Assembly (NCBI RefSeq): GCF_002362315.1
Contig: NZ_MTZV01000004.1
Location: 1,612,001 to 1,676,000 of the forward strand
DNA length: 64,000 nucleotides
Direction of reading: 5' to 3'
Source of the DNA: Paraburkholderia acidicola
GTDB lineage: Bacteria > Pseudomonadota > Gammaproteobacteria > Burkholderiales > Burkholderiaceae
The position numbers were made by a program, and so were the translations under genes. This document shows, piece after piece, positions 53,539 through 64,000 of this stretch. A model generated the notes under the pieces. The model worked only from the letters and a program-made list of their open reading frames with translations. It searched no databases and was not told the origin of the DNA. The number at the start of each line of letters is the position of its first letter. Positions within the stretch are counted from its first letter, which is position 1.

Positions 53539-54363
53539 ATGACCGTTCCTTCTGACATTTCCGCTGCCGACGGCAAATCTGCGGGCGCTGCACGTGTCGT
53601 CCTGATTACCGGCGCTGCCCGCCGGGTCGGTCGCGCGCTCGCGCTGGGCTTTGCGGCGCGGGGTTGGGACGTGGCGGTGCATTTCGGTGGGTCGAAGGCC
53701 GAAGCGGATGAAGTCGTCGCCGGAGTCGTGGCGCTGGGCCGCCGCGCGGTGGCGCTACAGGCCGATCTGGCGGTCGAGGCCGAGGTCGAGCGACTGCTGC
53801 CGGCGTGTACGGCTGCGCTCGGCCGGCCGGTGTGCATCATCAACAACGCGTCGCTGGTCGATGAAGACAGCCTGCACAACGTCGGCTACGAGCGGCTGCT
53901 GAAGCACACGGCGATCAATGTTGGCGCGCCACTCGTGCTTGCGCGGATGCTGTTCGACGCCACACCCGACGCAGCGCTGACCGACGAGTCGCAACGCAGC
54001 GTCGTCGTCAACGTGCTGGACCCGAAGCTGTACAACATGAACCCGGACTACCTGTCCTACACGCTGACGAAGGCCGCGCTGCAGACTGCGACCGTCACGC
54101 TCGCCCAGGCGCTGGCGCCGAAGGTTCGTGTGGTCGGGCTTGCGCCGGGGTTGACGTTGCAGTCGGCGGGCCAGACCCCCGACAGTTTTGCCGCCGCTCA
54201 CCGGGTAACGCCGCTTGATCGCTCGGCGCGCCCCGAAGACCTGGTCGCAGCAGCGCTGTATCTCGCGGATGCCACGGCGGTCACGGGGACGACGCTGGTG
54301 GTCGACGGCGGACAGCATCTGGTGCCGTCGCCGCGCGACATGATGTTTTTGACGGGCGCCTGA
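53539..54363 (+). CDS. FolM-like dihydromonapterin reductase (SDR)
   Basis: A 274-residue SDR with the pteridine-reductase loop VVLITGAARRVGRALALGFA, PVCIINNASLVDED, catalytic SYTLTKAAL and VDGGQHLVPSPRDMMF at the end. The TGxxxRxG loop and its position just before folB argue for a pterin/folate reductase such as FolM. It is a paralogue of the SDR at 16936. A 25-residue N-terminal extension precedes the fold. Confidence 0.85.
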   Translation: MTVPSDISAADGKSAGAARVVLITGAARRVGRALALGFAARGWDVAVHFGGSKAEADEVVAGVVALGRRAVALQADLAVEAEVERLLPACTAALGRPVCIINNASLVDEDSLHNVGYERLLKHTAINVGAPLVLARMLFDATPDAALTDESQRSVVVNVLDPKLYNMNPDYLSYTLTKAALQTATVTLAQALAPKVRVVGLAPGLTLQSAGQTPDSFAAAHRVTPLDRSARPEDLVAAALYLADATAVTGTTLVVDGGQHLVPSPRDMMFLTGA

Positions 54364-54443
54364 GCGCGCGGCCCAACGGGCCCGCGCGCACTGCACCCTT
54401 TGCGTGTCCGCACGCTTTTTTGCCTTTTTCAATCGGAACGAAC

Positions 54444-54839
54444 ATGTTTGCCGATCTTTCGCATCCCCGGCTTGCCGATTGCCGCCGGCTTTTCCTGCGC
54501 AATTACGAAGTGCACATCAACATCGGTGTGCACGACTTCGAAAAGCGCGGCGAGCAGCGCGTGGTGATCAACGTCGAACTGTTCGTGCCGCTCGCGCTGT
54601 CCACGCCTGTCGAAGACAAGCTGCGCGAAGTCGTCGATTACGACTTCATGCGCTCGACCATCGCGCGCCGCGTCGAACAGGGGCATATCCATCTGCAGGA
54701 AACGCTCTGCGACGATCTGCTGACCGCGTTGCTTGCGCATCCGCATGTGCGGGCGGCGCGGCTGTCGACGGAAAAGCCGGACGTGTACCCGGACTGCGAC
54801 GCCGTTGGCGTCGAGGTTTTTCGCATCAAGGAGGACTGA
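54444..54839 (+). CDS. folB: Dihydroneopterin aldolase FolB-type
   Basis: A 131-residue FolB-like enzyme of folate biosynthesis: FLRNYEVHINIGVHDFEKRG, QRVVINVELFVPLAL, VVDYDFMRSTIARRVEQGHI, HLQETLCDDL. Its neighbour upstream is a pterin reductase-like SDR, fitting a folate mini-cluster. The ATG at 54444 was chosen because it is the first Met after a GGAACGA site. Confidence 0.9.
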   Translation: MFADLSHPRLADCRRLFLRNYEVHINIGVHDFEKRGEQRVVINVELFVPLALSTPVEDKLREVVDYDFMRSTIARRVEQGHIHLQETLCDDLLTALLAHPHVRAARLSTEKPDVYPDCDAVGVEVFRIKED

Positions 54840-54842
54840 GCC

Positions 54843-55850
54843 ATGAATGCTGCTGAAATGGCCGGCCTCGCCGAGCACGATACGGTTGCCGGCGAAGCCA
54901 CGGCAACAGCGCAAGCCGACGCACGCCCCGTGCTGACACGTCGCGAGCAGAAGGAAGCGTACGAGAACAACAAGCTCTTCAAGCGGTTGGCGCGCCTGGT
55001 CGGTCAGGCGGTCGGCGACTACAACATGATCGAAGAAGGCGACAAGGTGATGGTGTGCCTGTCGGGCGGCAAGGACAGCTACGCCATGCTCGACGTGCTG
55101 ATGCGCCTGCGCGAGCGCGCTCCGATTCACTTCGACATCGTCGCGGTCAATCTCGACCAGAAGCAGCCCGGCTTCCCCGAGCATGTGCTGCCCGAGTATC
55201 TATCGAAGCTCGACATTCCGTTTCATATCGAGAATCAGGACACGTACAGCATCGTCAAGCGCCTCGTGCCCGAGGGCAAGACGACCTGTTCGCTGTGCTC
55301 GCGGCTGCGGCGCGGCATTCTCTACCGCGTGGCGGGTGAACTGGGCGCGACCAAGATCGCGCTCGGCCATCACCGCGACGACATCCTGCAGACGCTGCTG
55401 CTGAACCTGTTCTACGGCGGCAAGCTGAAAGGCATGCCGCCGAAGCTGCAATCGGATGACGGCAAGAACATCGTGATCCGGCCGCTCGCGTATGTGAAGG
55501 AAACCGATCTGGAGAAGTACGCGGAACTGCGCGAATTCCCGATCATCCCGTGCAACCTGTGCGGCAGCCAGCCGAACCTGAAGCGTGCCGAGATGAAAGC
55601 GCTGGTGCGCGACTGGGAGAAGCGCTTCCCGGGGCGCGTTGAGAACATGTTCAACGCGCTATCGAATGTCGTGCCGTCGCATTTAATGGACCACACGCTG
55701 TTTCCGTTCGCGGGCCTGCGCGCGACGGGCGAAGCCGATCCGCACGGCGATATTGCGTTCGACGAAGACCCGTGTTCCACCGCGACGACGACCGGCGCCG
55801 GACCCAACGGTGCCCAACCGATTTCGATCGTCCAGTTCGACGACCTCTGA
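54843..55850 (+). CDS. ttcA: tRNA 2-thiocytidine(32) synthetase TtcA
   Basis: A 335-residue PP-loop enzyme that thiolates C32 of certain tRNAs. The ATP loop is VCLSGGKDSYAMLDVL; the iron-sulphur Cys pairs are in CSLCSRLRRGILYRVA and the downstream CNLCGSQPNLKR adds another CxxC. Length and motifs are standard. It begins three bases after the folB stop. Confidence 0.96.
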   Translation: MNAAEMAGLAEHDTVAGEATATAQADARPVLTRREQKEAYENNKLFKRLARLVGQAVGDYNMIEEGDKVMVCLSGGKDSYAMLDVLMRLRERAPIHFDIVAVNLDQKQPGFPEHVLPEYLSKLDIPFHIENQDTYSIVKRLVPEGKTTCSLCSRLRRGILYRVAGELGATKIALGHHRDDILQTLLLNLFYGGKLKGMPPKLQSDDGKNIVIRPLAYVKETDLEKYAELREFPIIPCNLCGSQPNLKRAEMKALVRDWEKRFPGRVENMFNALSNVVPSHLMDHTLFPFAGLRATGEADPHGDIAFDEDPCSTATTTGAGPNGAQPISIVQFDDL

Positions 55851-55936
55851 AGCTGGCCATGCCCGCCCGCCGGGCCTTGACACGACGGGCCGCGTGCTAG
55901 AATTGCCCGCTCTGAATCCGTCCTTTCGCTTACGCC

Positions 55937-57298
55937 ATGAACATCGTGATTTTGGCGGCGGGCACCGGCAAGCGCATGCGCTCAGCATTGCCCAAGGTGC
56001 TGCATCCTCTGGCCGGTCGGCCACTTCTTGCACACGTCATCGATACTGCCCGCACGCTCAACCCGACGCGGCTCGTCGTCGTCATCGGGCACGGTGCCGA
56101 TGCGGTACGTGCCGCCGTCGCCGCACCGGACGTGCAATTCGCCCTGCAGGCGCAACAACTCGGTACCGGCCACGCGGTGCAGCAGGCGCTGCCGCTGCTC
56201 GATCCGTCCGTGCCGACGCTCGTCCTGTATGGCGACGTGCCGCTTACGCGTGCTGGCACGCTGAAGCAGTTCACCGACGCCGTCGGCCAGCACGGCTATG
56301 GCGTACTCACCGTCACGCTCGACGACCCCAGCGGCTACGGCCGGATCGTGCGCGATGCGCGCGGCAAGGTGCTGCGCATCGTCGAGCAGAAGGACGCGAC
56401 ACCGGAGCAGCAGGCGATCGCCGAGATCAACACCGGCATCATCGCGGCGCCGACCGGGCAGCTTGCCGGCTGGCTCGTATCGCTGAAAAACGATAATTCG
56501 CAGGGCGAGTTCTATCTGACCGACGTCGTTGAACTGGCGATCAAAGCCGGCATCGAGATCGTCACGACGCAGCCCGACGACGAGTGGGAAACGCTCGGCG
56601 TCAACAGCAAGCAGCAACTCGCCGAGCTGGAGCGCGTGTATCAACGCAACGTCGCCGAAGCGCTGCTGGTTGCCGGCGTGACGCTCGCGGACCCGGCGCG
56701 CCTCGATGTGCGCGGCACGCTCGAGTGCGGCCGCGATGTATCGATCGATGTGAACTGCGTGTTCGAAGGCAAGGTGACGCTGGCTGACAACGTGACGATC
56801 GGCCCGAACTGCGTGATCCGCAATGCGACGATCGGCGCCGGCACACGTGTCGATGCGTTCACGCATATCGATGGTGCGGAAGTCGGGGCACAGGCCGTGC
56901 TCGGCCCGTATGCGCGGCTGCGACCCGGCGCACAGTTGAAGGACGAATCGCATGTCGGCAATTTCGTCGAAGTGAAGAATGCGGTGATCGGCCATGGTTC
57001 GAAGGCCAATCACCTCACTTATATCGGCGATGCCGACATCGGCGCGCGGGTCAACATCGGTGCGGGCACGATCACGTGCAACTACGACGGTGCGAACAAG
57101 CATCGCACGATCATCGAAGACGACGTGTTCGTGGGCTCGGATACGCAGCTCGTCGCGCCGGTGCGCGTGGGCCGCGGCGTGACGATCGCAGCGGGCACGA
57201 CCGTCTGGAAGGACGTTGCCGCCGACCAGCTCGTGCTGAACGACAAGACCCAGACAAGCAAACCGGGCTACGTGCGCCCGGTCAAAAAGAAAAGCTGA
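55937..57298 (+). CDS. glmU: Bifunctional GlmU (GlcN-1-P acetyltransferase / GlcNAc-1-P uridyltransferase)
   Basis: A 453-residue enzyme making UDP-GlcNAc for peptidoglycan and LPS. The N-terminal nucleotidyltransferase has VILAAGTGKRMRSALPKVLH and VLYGDVPLTRAGTL. The C-terminal left-handed beta-helix has hexapeptide repeats and the active-site IGAGTITCNYDGANKHRT. It precedes glmS by 44 bases, the usual pairing. Confidence 0.98.
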   Translation: MNIVILAAGTGKRMRSALPKVLHPLAGRPLLAHVIDTARTLNPTRLVVVIGHGADAVRAAVAAPDVQFALQAQQLGTGHAVQQALPLLDPSVPTLVLYGDVPLTRAGTLKQFTDAVGQHGYGVLTVTLDDPSGYGRIVRDARGKVLRIVEQKDATPEQQAIAEINTGIIAAPTGQLAGWLVSLKNDNSQGEFYLTDVVELAIKAGIEIVTTQPDDEWETLGVNSKQQLAELERVYQRNVAEALLVAGVTLADPARLDVRGTLECGRDVSIDVNCVFEGKVTLADNVTIGPNCVIRNATIGAGTRVDAFTHIDGAEVGAQAVLGPYARLRPGAQLKDESHVGNFVEVKNAVIGHGSKANHLTYIGDADIGARVNIGAGTITCNYDGANKHRTIIEDDVFVGSDTQLVAPVRVGRGVTIAAGTTVWKDVAADQLVLNDKTQTSKPGYVRPVKKKS

Positions 57299-57342
57299 AG
57301 GGCCGCGCTCGCGGACCTCCATCCTGCAAGGACAGATAGATC

Positions 57343-59160
<1,818 letters not shown>

Positions 59161-59234
59161 CTGGGTATTGGCTGTTGCGTGGGTGTCTGCCTTGAACCGG
59201 GATCACCCGCTTGCCAGTACTCCACCACGCCCGC

Positions 59235-62200
59235 TCAGAACGACCTCCGCAACATCAGATCGACGCTCTGCTGCGAATGCCCACCGCCGGTCGCCAGCCA
59301 CCCTGAGTAACCCACACTGACTTCGATCCTCGACGTCACCGCGCCCGAGATCCGCGCCGCAGTCATCAACCGACCGTGCGGCAGCGGCGCCCCAACCGCG
59401 GAAAACACCGTCCCGTCGCCGCTAAACACCGCCACTGCGCGCGAACGCCGCGCGAGTTCCTGCGCGTAGTCGACGCTTAGTTGCAGCGTCAGCGGATGCG
59501 CACCTTCGCCGAAGCGCTTGTCGAATTCGATGCCGACGTAAGGTTGCACACTGTGTGCGTTGTCGGTGCCGACCTGCAGATCCTGTCCTCCCGCGCCGTG
59601 CTCCGCGAAGACACTACGATGGAAGTAGCCGTACAACAGACCCACACGCGGTGTCAGCGTGAACGTGCGTATCGGCATCGGTAGGCTCAGCTGCGTGCCC
59701 AGTTCGATGTCGTGTCCGTCGGGGTCACCGTTCGCCGTACCGGTCGCGCCGAACGGTCGACGCAGGTGCATGTCGTCGTAGCCGTACGACATCAGTGCCG
59801 AGAGCACGACCGGTCCGAGACGGCGCGATCCATACAGTGAGGCACGCAACGTATCGATGCGGCCATCGTCGCCGGTCGTGCTTTCCGACAGATCGCTGTG
59901 TCCATAACCCAACGCGCCGCCGATGGTGTACGGTCCACGCCGCCAGTCGACGCCAGCAGTGAATTGATACTGATTGACGCTGAAACCCGGCGTACCGCCG
60001 GCTGTGCCGTGCAGCGACAGACGATCTACGGAACCCGCGATCCACAGCGAGCCGTCGTCCGAAGGGCAATGTGCGGCGGCATCATCGCAGCGCCGCGCGT
60101 CGTGCCGCAGCAGCTGCGTTGCCGCGGCTTCGCCGGCGAGCAGCGCAGTCGAGCCGAGCGCGGTGAAGATGCTGGTATCGATCGGCGCAACGACTGTCAC
60201 CGGCGGCGCCGGCTGGCCTGGCGGCGGCGGGGGCTGTGTGCCGGTGCCTGCATTGTCGATGGCGTTGACGCTCAGGTCGACGGCCGTGGCCCCATACACG
60301 ACGCTCTGCGTAACCTGCGACGCACCCGCACCGTCTGCATTGACGCTACCGAACTTGCCATTGACGGTCGTCGCCGAGACGATCTCGTAAGTCTTGCTCG
60401 CCGCGTACGTACCGGGATCGTAGAGCAGATGCAGCGCGCCGTTGAGCGTCGCGATGCCGTTCACCAGCAATTTCGATGCGGAGGTCGGGTTCAGTTCGAT
60501 GGTCAGCGTACCGGCCGGTTGCTGGACGTAATCGCCCGCGACGCTCAACGTGCCAATGGACCCGCCCGGCTGCACGACGCCCGCGTTCGCGATCGAACCG
60601 AGTACCGTGCCGTGTCCGAGCAGCGTGCCGTTCGTCTCCACCTGGATATTGCCGCCGAGTTTCGCCGCCGGATTCGCTGCGTCACCGATGGCGAGTCGTC
60701 CCGCGCTCACGACTGTCGTGCCGGCGAACGCGCCGCTGTCGCCAGTCAGCGTCAGCGTGCCGGTGCCTGCCTGGACGAGTGCGCCGTCACCCGACAGCGA
60801 GTTCGCGTAGCGGCTGTCGTCAGTGCGGTTGAAGACGAGCGAGCCGTTGTTCGCGAGATTGCCTGTCACGTTGCCACCCGCGATCTGCAGCGTGCCGCCC
60901 GTGTCGATCGTCGCGCCGCTTAGCGTGCCGAAAATCTGTGCGATGCCACCCTGTGCGATCGTTGTGCCGTTGGCGACACCGCCGCTCGCAACCGTCTGCC
61001 GGCCGCCGCTGCGGACCGTTGTCGCATTGGCCGTGCCGCCCGACGACACCATTTGCAGTGCAGCGACCAGGGTCGTTCCATTGGCGATACCGCTGGACAT
61101 CACGGTCTGCACGCCGCCGCTGTCGATCGTCGCGCGGCTCGCGATGCCGCCTGCGTGCACTGTCTGTGTCCCTTGTACGACCGACAGGTCTGCCGAGCCG
61201 AACAGATCCTGTAGCGCGCCGCTGCTCACCTGCGTGCCGCCTACGATGCCACCCGCGTACACCGTTTGCGTGCCGCCGCTCGACACCATAGCGAGGTTCG
61301 CGAGCGCGCCCGACGATACAAACTGCTGCCCGCCTGAACCGATACCGGTCGCCGTCACGACGCCGCCCGACAGCACGGTCTGAACGCCACCACTCAGCGT
61401 GACCCCACTCGTCGTCGCGCCGGAAGAGACGATTTGCGTGCCGCCCGTCAGCAGCGTCGCGGCTGCGACGATGCCGCCAGCTTCGACGGATTGCATGCCG
61501 CCGCTGTTGACGAGCGTGCCGCTCGCGACACCGCCGGAACCGACCTGTTGTTTGCCACCGACGTCGACGACGGTGGCGTCTGCTTCGCCGCCCGACATCA
61601 CGGCCTGAGTGCCGCCGCTCTCGATATGCGCGCCGCTCGCGACGCCGAGCTCCAGCACGTTCTGCGTACCGCCGGCGCTGATCAGCGAGCCGGTCGCAAC
61701 GCCGCCGGACGACACATACTGCGTGCCGCCGACAAGCTGCGCACTGCTCGCTGTCGAGCCCGACGACACGTACTGCGTGCCGCCGCTGCCAACTATCGTG
61801 CCGGCGACGATCGCGCCTTGATAGAGCGTCTGCGTGCCGCCGTCGGCAACGCGTGTGCCGACCGAAATACCACCGGACGACACGATCTGCTGCCCGCCGC
61901 TCAACACGGTCGTGCCATCCGCCTCGCCGTCGTTTGCGACGCGCTGGTCGCCGCCGAGACCGATGGTCGCGCCGCTCGCGACACCGCCCGCGAGGATGCT
62001 CTGCACGCCGCCGCTCATCACCGCGGTGCCGCTTGCTGTACCGCCGGCCGAGATGGTCTGCGTGCCGCCGCTCGAAACGAGTGTGCCGGTCGCGCGGCCC
62101 GCACCGAAGACCGTCTGTACGCCGCCGACGAGCGTCGTGCCGCTGGCCGTGCCACCCGACAGCACGTTCTGTTGACCGGTGCCCGAAACGGTTGTCGTCA

Positions 62201-64000
62201 TCGCGATGCCACCAGCCGAGACCGTCTGTACACCGCCACTCAACACGGTCGTGCCGCTTGCCGCAGCCCCCGACAGCACGCTCTGCAGGCCACCGCCCGA
62301 AACGGTCGTCGCTGTGGCGATGCCGCCGGCCGAGACCGTCTGTGCACCGCCACTCGAGACGGTCGTGCCACTTGCAGCAGCCCCCGTCGACACAACCTGC
62401 AAGCCACCACTCGCCACCGTCGCCGCGTTCGCGATGCCGCCGGAAGAAATCGTCTGCGTGCCGCCATTGCCGATGGCGGTCCCGTTAGCAACGCCGCCGC
62501 TGTAAACCGTCATCGAACCGGTATTGCCAACCGACGTCGCGTTTGCCATACCGCCCGACGACACGTTCTCCTGGCCGAAGTCCGACACTTGCGCACCGTT
62601 CGTCACGCCGCCCATCGCGACGTTTTCGCGACCGAAGTTCGACACCACCGTGCCGCTCGCGATCCCGCCAGCCGACACGGTCAACTGGGACGTATCGAGC
62701 GTGCCGACGGCGAGCCCACCGGAGACGACGAAGCCGTTGCCGTATGCATTGATAACGGTGCCGCTCGCGATGCCACCCTTCGTCACGATGAACGTACCGC
62801 CGTTTTCGAGCAGCACGCCGGACGCGATGCCACCGGAGATCGTGAACGCGCCGAGCGAATTCGTGCCGCTAACGAACGCGTCGTCGGTGGTGCCGCTGAA
62901 CGTGGCGCCTGCGTTCAGCGTGATATCGATGGCCGTGCCGCCGGAGCTGACGGTGATCGTGCCGTTTCCGAACACCGTGGTTCTGCCCGCGACCCCGCCC
63001 GCCGCCACGAGTTGCGCGCCGCCCCTCGACACGACCGTGCCCGACGCGAACCCGCCGCCGGCGACGTTCTGCACACCGGTACTGCCGAGCGTGGTGTCGC
63101 GTGCAATGCCGCCCGACGTGACGTCCTCGCGCGAGTTCCTGTCGACGAGGCTGCCGCTCGCGATGCCGCCCGCGAGTATCGTGTGCTGCGCGAAACCGAA
63201 GACGTGCGTATCGAGCGCGAGGCCACCGGACGAGACGATCTGCGTGAACATATCCTGCGTATCGACGACTGTTCCGCCACCCATCACGATCTGCGTGGCG
63301 TGGACGATCGTGCCGCTCGCCGTGCCGCCGGACAGCACGGTGAAGAGCCCGCCGTTGTCGAGCAGCACGCCCGACGCGACGCCGCCGCCGATGACGAACG
63401 TGCCGGCCGCATTCGTGCCTGTGACGTTGCCGGCGCCGGTGTCCGCGATCAGGATGCCGCCGCTTTGCTGCACCACACCGGTTGCGTTGCCGCCGGAACT
63501 GATTCGCAACCGGCCGCCGCTCGTCACCGTCGACGAGACAGCGAGGCCGCCCGACTGCACCGTTTGCGCCGCGCCGCCTGCAATCGTCGTAGCGCTCGCA
63601 ACGCCGGTCGCGAGCACATTCTGTGCGCCGCCGCTTGCGAGCATCGTGCCTCTCGTTACGCCGCCGGACGACAGGTCTTCCCGGCTGTTGCTCGTGACGA
63701 GCGTCGCCACGGCGAAGCCACCTGTGACCGACTGCGCGCCGCTGCCGCTGATCGTCGTGCCGCTGGCAATGCCTCCCGACGAGACAATCTGCTGGGCCCC
63801 GGTACCGACCAGGGTGCCGCTCGCGATCCCGCCGCTCATCACGACTTCGGTGCCGAGGTCGTGCGTCGCGTACGCGATACCGCCCGACATCACCGCCTGC
63901 AGGCCGAACGGATCGATGAAGCTCGAACGCGCCACACCGCCCGACTCTACGTTCAGTGCACCTTGCGCGTTCACCGTCGATTCGTCCGCCTCGCCGAAAA
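59235..64000 (-). CDS. Giant repeat-rich autotransporter (5' end outside window)
   Basis: The frame is open from the right edge to a stop at 59235, giving at least 1,587 residues; the true start and signal peptide lie outside the window. A GTG at 63974 is only an internal codon in this reading. The passenger is several dozen AIDA-like repeats of about 19-20 residues built on SGGVASGTTV-SGGTQTVSSGG, predicting a long beta-helix. It is followed by a passenger-associated repeat (GTLTLTGDSGAFAGTTVVSA), a pertactin-like junction, a PPPPPGQPAPP linker and a C-terminal beta-barrel ending VDLMLRRSF. It is likely an adhesin. A Cys pair (RRCDDAAAHC) sits at the barrel entrance. It converges with glmS. 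Confidence 0.93.
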   Translation of the reverse strand, partial: FGEADESTVNAQGALNVESGGVARSSFIDPFGLQAVMSGGIAYATHDLGTEVVMSGGIASGTLVGTGAQQIVSSGGIASGTTISGSGAQSVTGGFAVATLVTSNSREDLSSGGVTRGTMLASGGAQNVLATGVASATTIAGGAAQTVQSGGLAVSSTVTSGGRLRISSGGNATGVVQQSGGILIADTGAGNVTGTNAAGTFVIGGGVASGVLLDNGGLFTVLSGGTASGTIVHATQIVMGGGTVVDTQDMFTQIVSSGGLALDTHVFGFAQHTILAGGIASGSLVDRNSREDVTSGGIARDTTLGSTGVQNVAGGGFASGTVVSRGGAQLVAAGGVAGRTTVFGNGTITVSSGGTAIDITLNAGATFSGTTDDAFVSGTNSLGAFTISGGIASGVLLENGGTFIVTKGGIASGTVINAYGNGFVVSGGLAVGTLDTSQLTVSAGGIASGTVVSNFGRENVAMGGVTNGAQVSDFGQENVSSGGMANATSVGNTGSMTVYSGGVANGTAIGNGGTQTISSGGIANAATVASGGLQVVSTGAAASGTTVSSGGAQTVSAGGIATATTVSGGGLQSVLSGAAASGTTVLSGGVQTVSAGGIAMTTTVSGTGQQNVLSGGTASGTTLVGGVQTVFGAGRATGTLVSSGGTQTISAGGTASGTAVMSGGVQSILAGGVASGATIGLGGDQRVANDGEADGTTVLSGGQQIVSSGGISVGTRVADGGTQTLYQGAIVAGTIVGSGGTQYVSSGSTASSAQLVGGTQYVSSGGVATGSLISAGGTQNVLELGVASGAHIESGGTQAVMSGGEADATVVDVGGKQQVGSGGVASGTLVNSGGMQSVEAGGIVAAATLLTGGTQIVSSGATTSGVTLSGGVQTVLSGGVVTATGIGSGGQQFVSSGALANLAMVSSGGTQTVYAGGIVGGTQVSSGALQDLFGSADLSVVQGTQTVHAGGIASRATIDSGGVQTVMSSGIANGTTLVAALQMVSSGGTANATTVRSGGRQTVASGGVANGTTIAQGGIAQIFGTLSGATIDTGGTLQIAGGNVTGNLANNGSLVFNRTDDSRYANSLSGDGALVQAGTGTLTLTGDSGAFAGTTVVSAGRLAIGDAANPAAKLGGNIQVETNGTLLGHGTVLGSIANAGVVQPGGSIGTLSVAGDYVQQPAGTLTIELNPTSASKLLVNGIATLNGALHLLYDPGTYAASKTYEIVSATTVNGKFGSVNADGAGASQVTQSVVYGATAVDLSVNAIDNAGTGTQPPPPPGQPAPPVTVVAPIDTSIFTALGSTALLAGEAAATQLLRHDARRCDDAAAHCPSDDGSLWIAGSVDRLSLHGTAGGTPGFSVNQYQFTAGVDWRRGPYTIGGALGYGHSDLSESTTGDDGRIDTLRASLYGSRRLGPVVLSALMSYGYDDMHLRRPFGATGTANGDPDGHDIELGTQLSLPMPIRTFTLTPRVGLLYGYFHRSVFAEHGAGGQDLQVGTDNAHSVQPYVGIEFDKRFGEGAHPLTLQLSVDYAQELARRSRAVAVFSGDGTVFSAVGAPLPHGRLMTAARISGAVTSRIEVSVGYSGWLATGGGHSQQSVDLMLRRSF

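Noticed and set aside
57299..57342. A possible glmS ribozyme
   Set aside because: Only 44 bases separate glmU and glmS, too little for the ribozyme; the ribozyme is also a feature of Gram-positive bacteria.
61600..63900. Regularly spaced repeats that could suggest a CRISPR array
   Set aside because: They are in-frame protein repeats of an autotransporter with no constant repeat length, no unique spacers and no cas genes.

Overview
The window is GC-rich chromosomal DNA from a betaproteobacterium of the Burkholderia/Paraburkholderia group. The evidence is the split flagellar fli cluster with Burkholderia-style FliK and FlhX extras, an S-adenosylhomocysteine (SAH) riboswitch in front of ahcY followed by a holin-family membrane gene and metF, a 16-strand-type Burkholderia porin, and a Paraburkholderia-like intergenic hairpin repeat. 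Genes are dense and their start and stop codons often overlap. No tRNA, rRNA, IS element or CRISPR array was seen.

Layout. (1) 1-1366, minus strand: a hipBA toxin-antitoxin operon behind three identical palindromes spaced exactly 50 bp apart; hipA runs off the left edge. (2) 1370-16988: the flagellar block. fliLMNOPQR and fliFGHIJK read leftwards. fliE, then fliS-fliT, a second FliK-like gene and an flhX gene (a free-standing FlhB C-terminus) read rightwards, with a sigma-28-type promoter before fliS. (3) 16936-24669: oxidoreductases (a pterin-reductase-like SDR, a coniferyl-aldehyde-type dehydrogenase, an AidB-like acyl-CoA dehydrogenase, a GMC oxidoreductase) and a porin. (4) 24968-28959: an SDR, a higBA-like toxin-antitoxin pair, cytochrome b561, a small HisRS-like gene and a YCII-family gene. 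(5) 29014-34292: a LysR regulator divergent from cidAB/lrgAB, the SAH riboswitch with ahcY, a holin-family protein and metF. (6) 34494-41348: a dppABCDF peptide/opine-type ABC transporter with a TraB/GumN protein. (7) 41382-46432: a 5-oxoproline utilisation operon (pxpBCA plus DUF969/DUF979) with a divergent MarR-type regulator. (8) 46533-59160: housekeeping genes (5-formyl-THF cyclo-ligase, lytic transglycosylase, NDUFA9-like, GST, cca, DUF2905, MidA-like, FolM-like, folB, ttcA, glmU, glmS). (9) 59235-64000, minus strand: the C-terminal 1,587 codons of a giant repeat-rich autotransporter whose start lies outside the window.

The most unusual locus is 27516-28349 (minus strand). A stand-alone histidyl-tRNA-synthetase-like catalytic core, lacking the anticodon-binding domain, sits behind what reads as a complete histidine attenuator: a 25-codon leader peptide with three consecutive His codons, a GC-rich intrinsic terminator, and a 9-base leader segment perfectly complementary to the terminator loop and 3' arm. 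The coding sequence needs a single +1 frameshift near its start, at a site (AGGAGCTATCTTC) that resembles the prfB recoding site. It is either a recoded, histidine-sensing gene or a recently broken one.

Calls rest on reading the translated sequence and motifs by eye. No database search or structure prediction was run.
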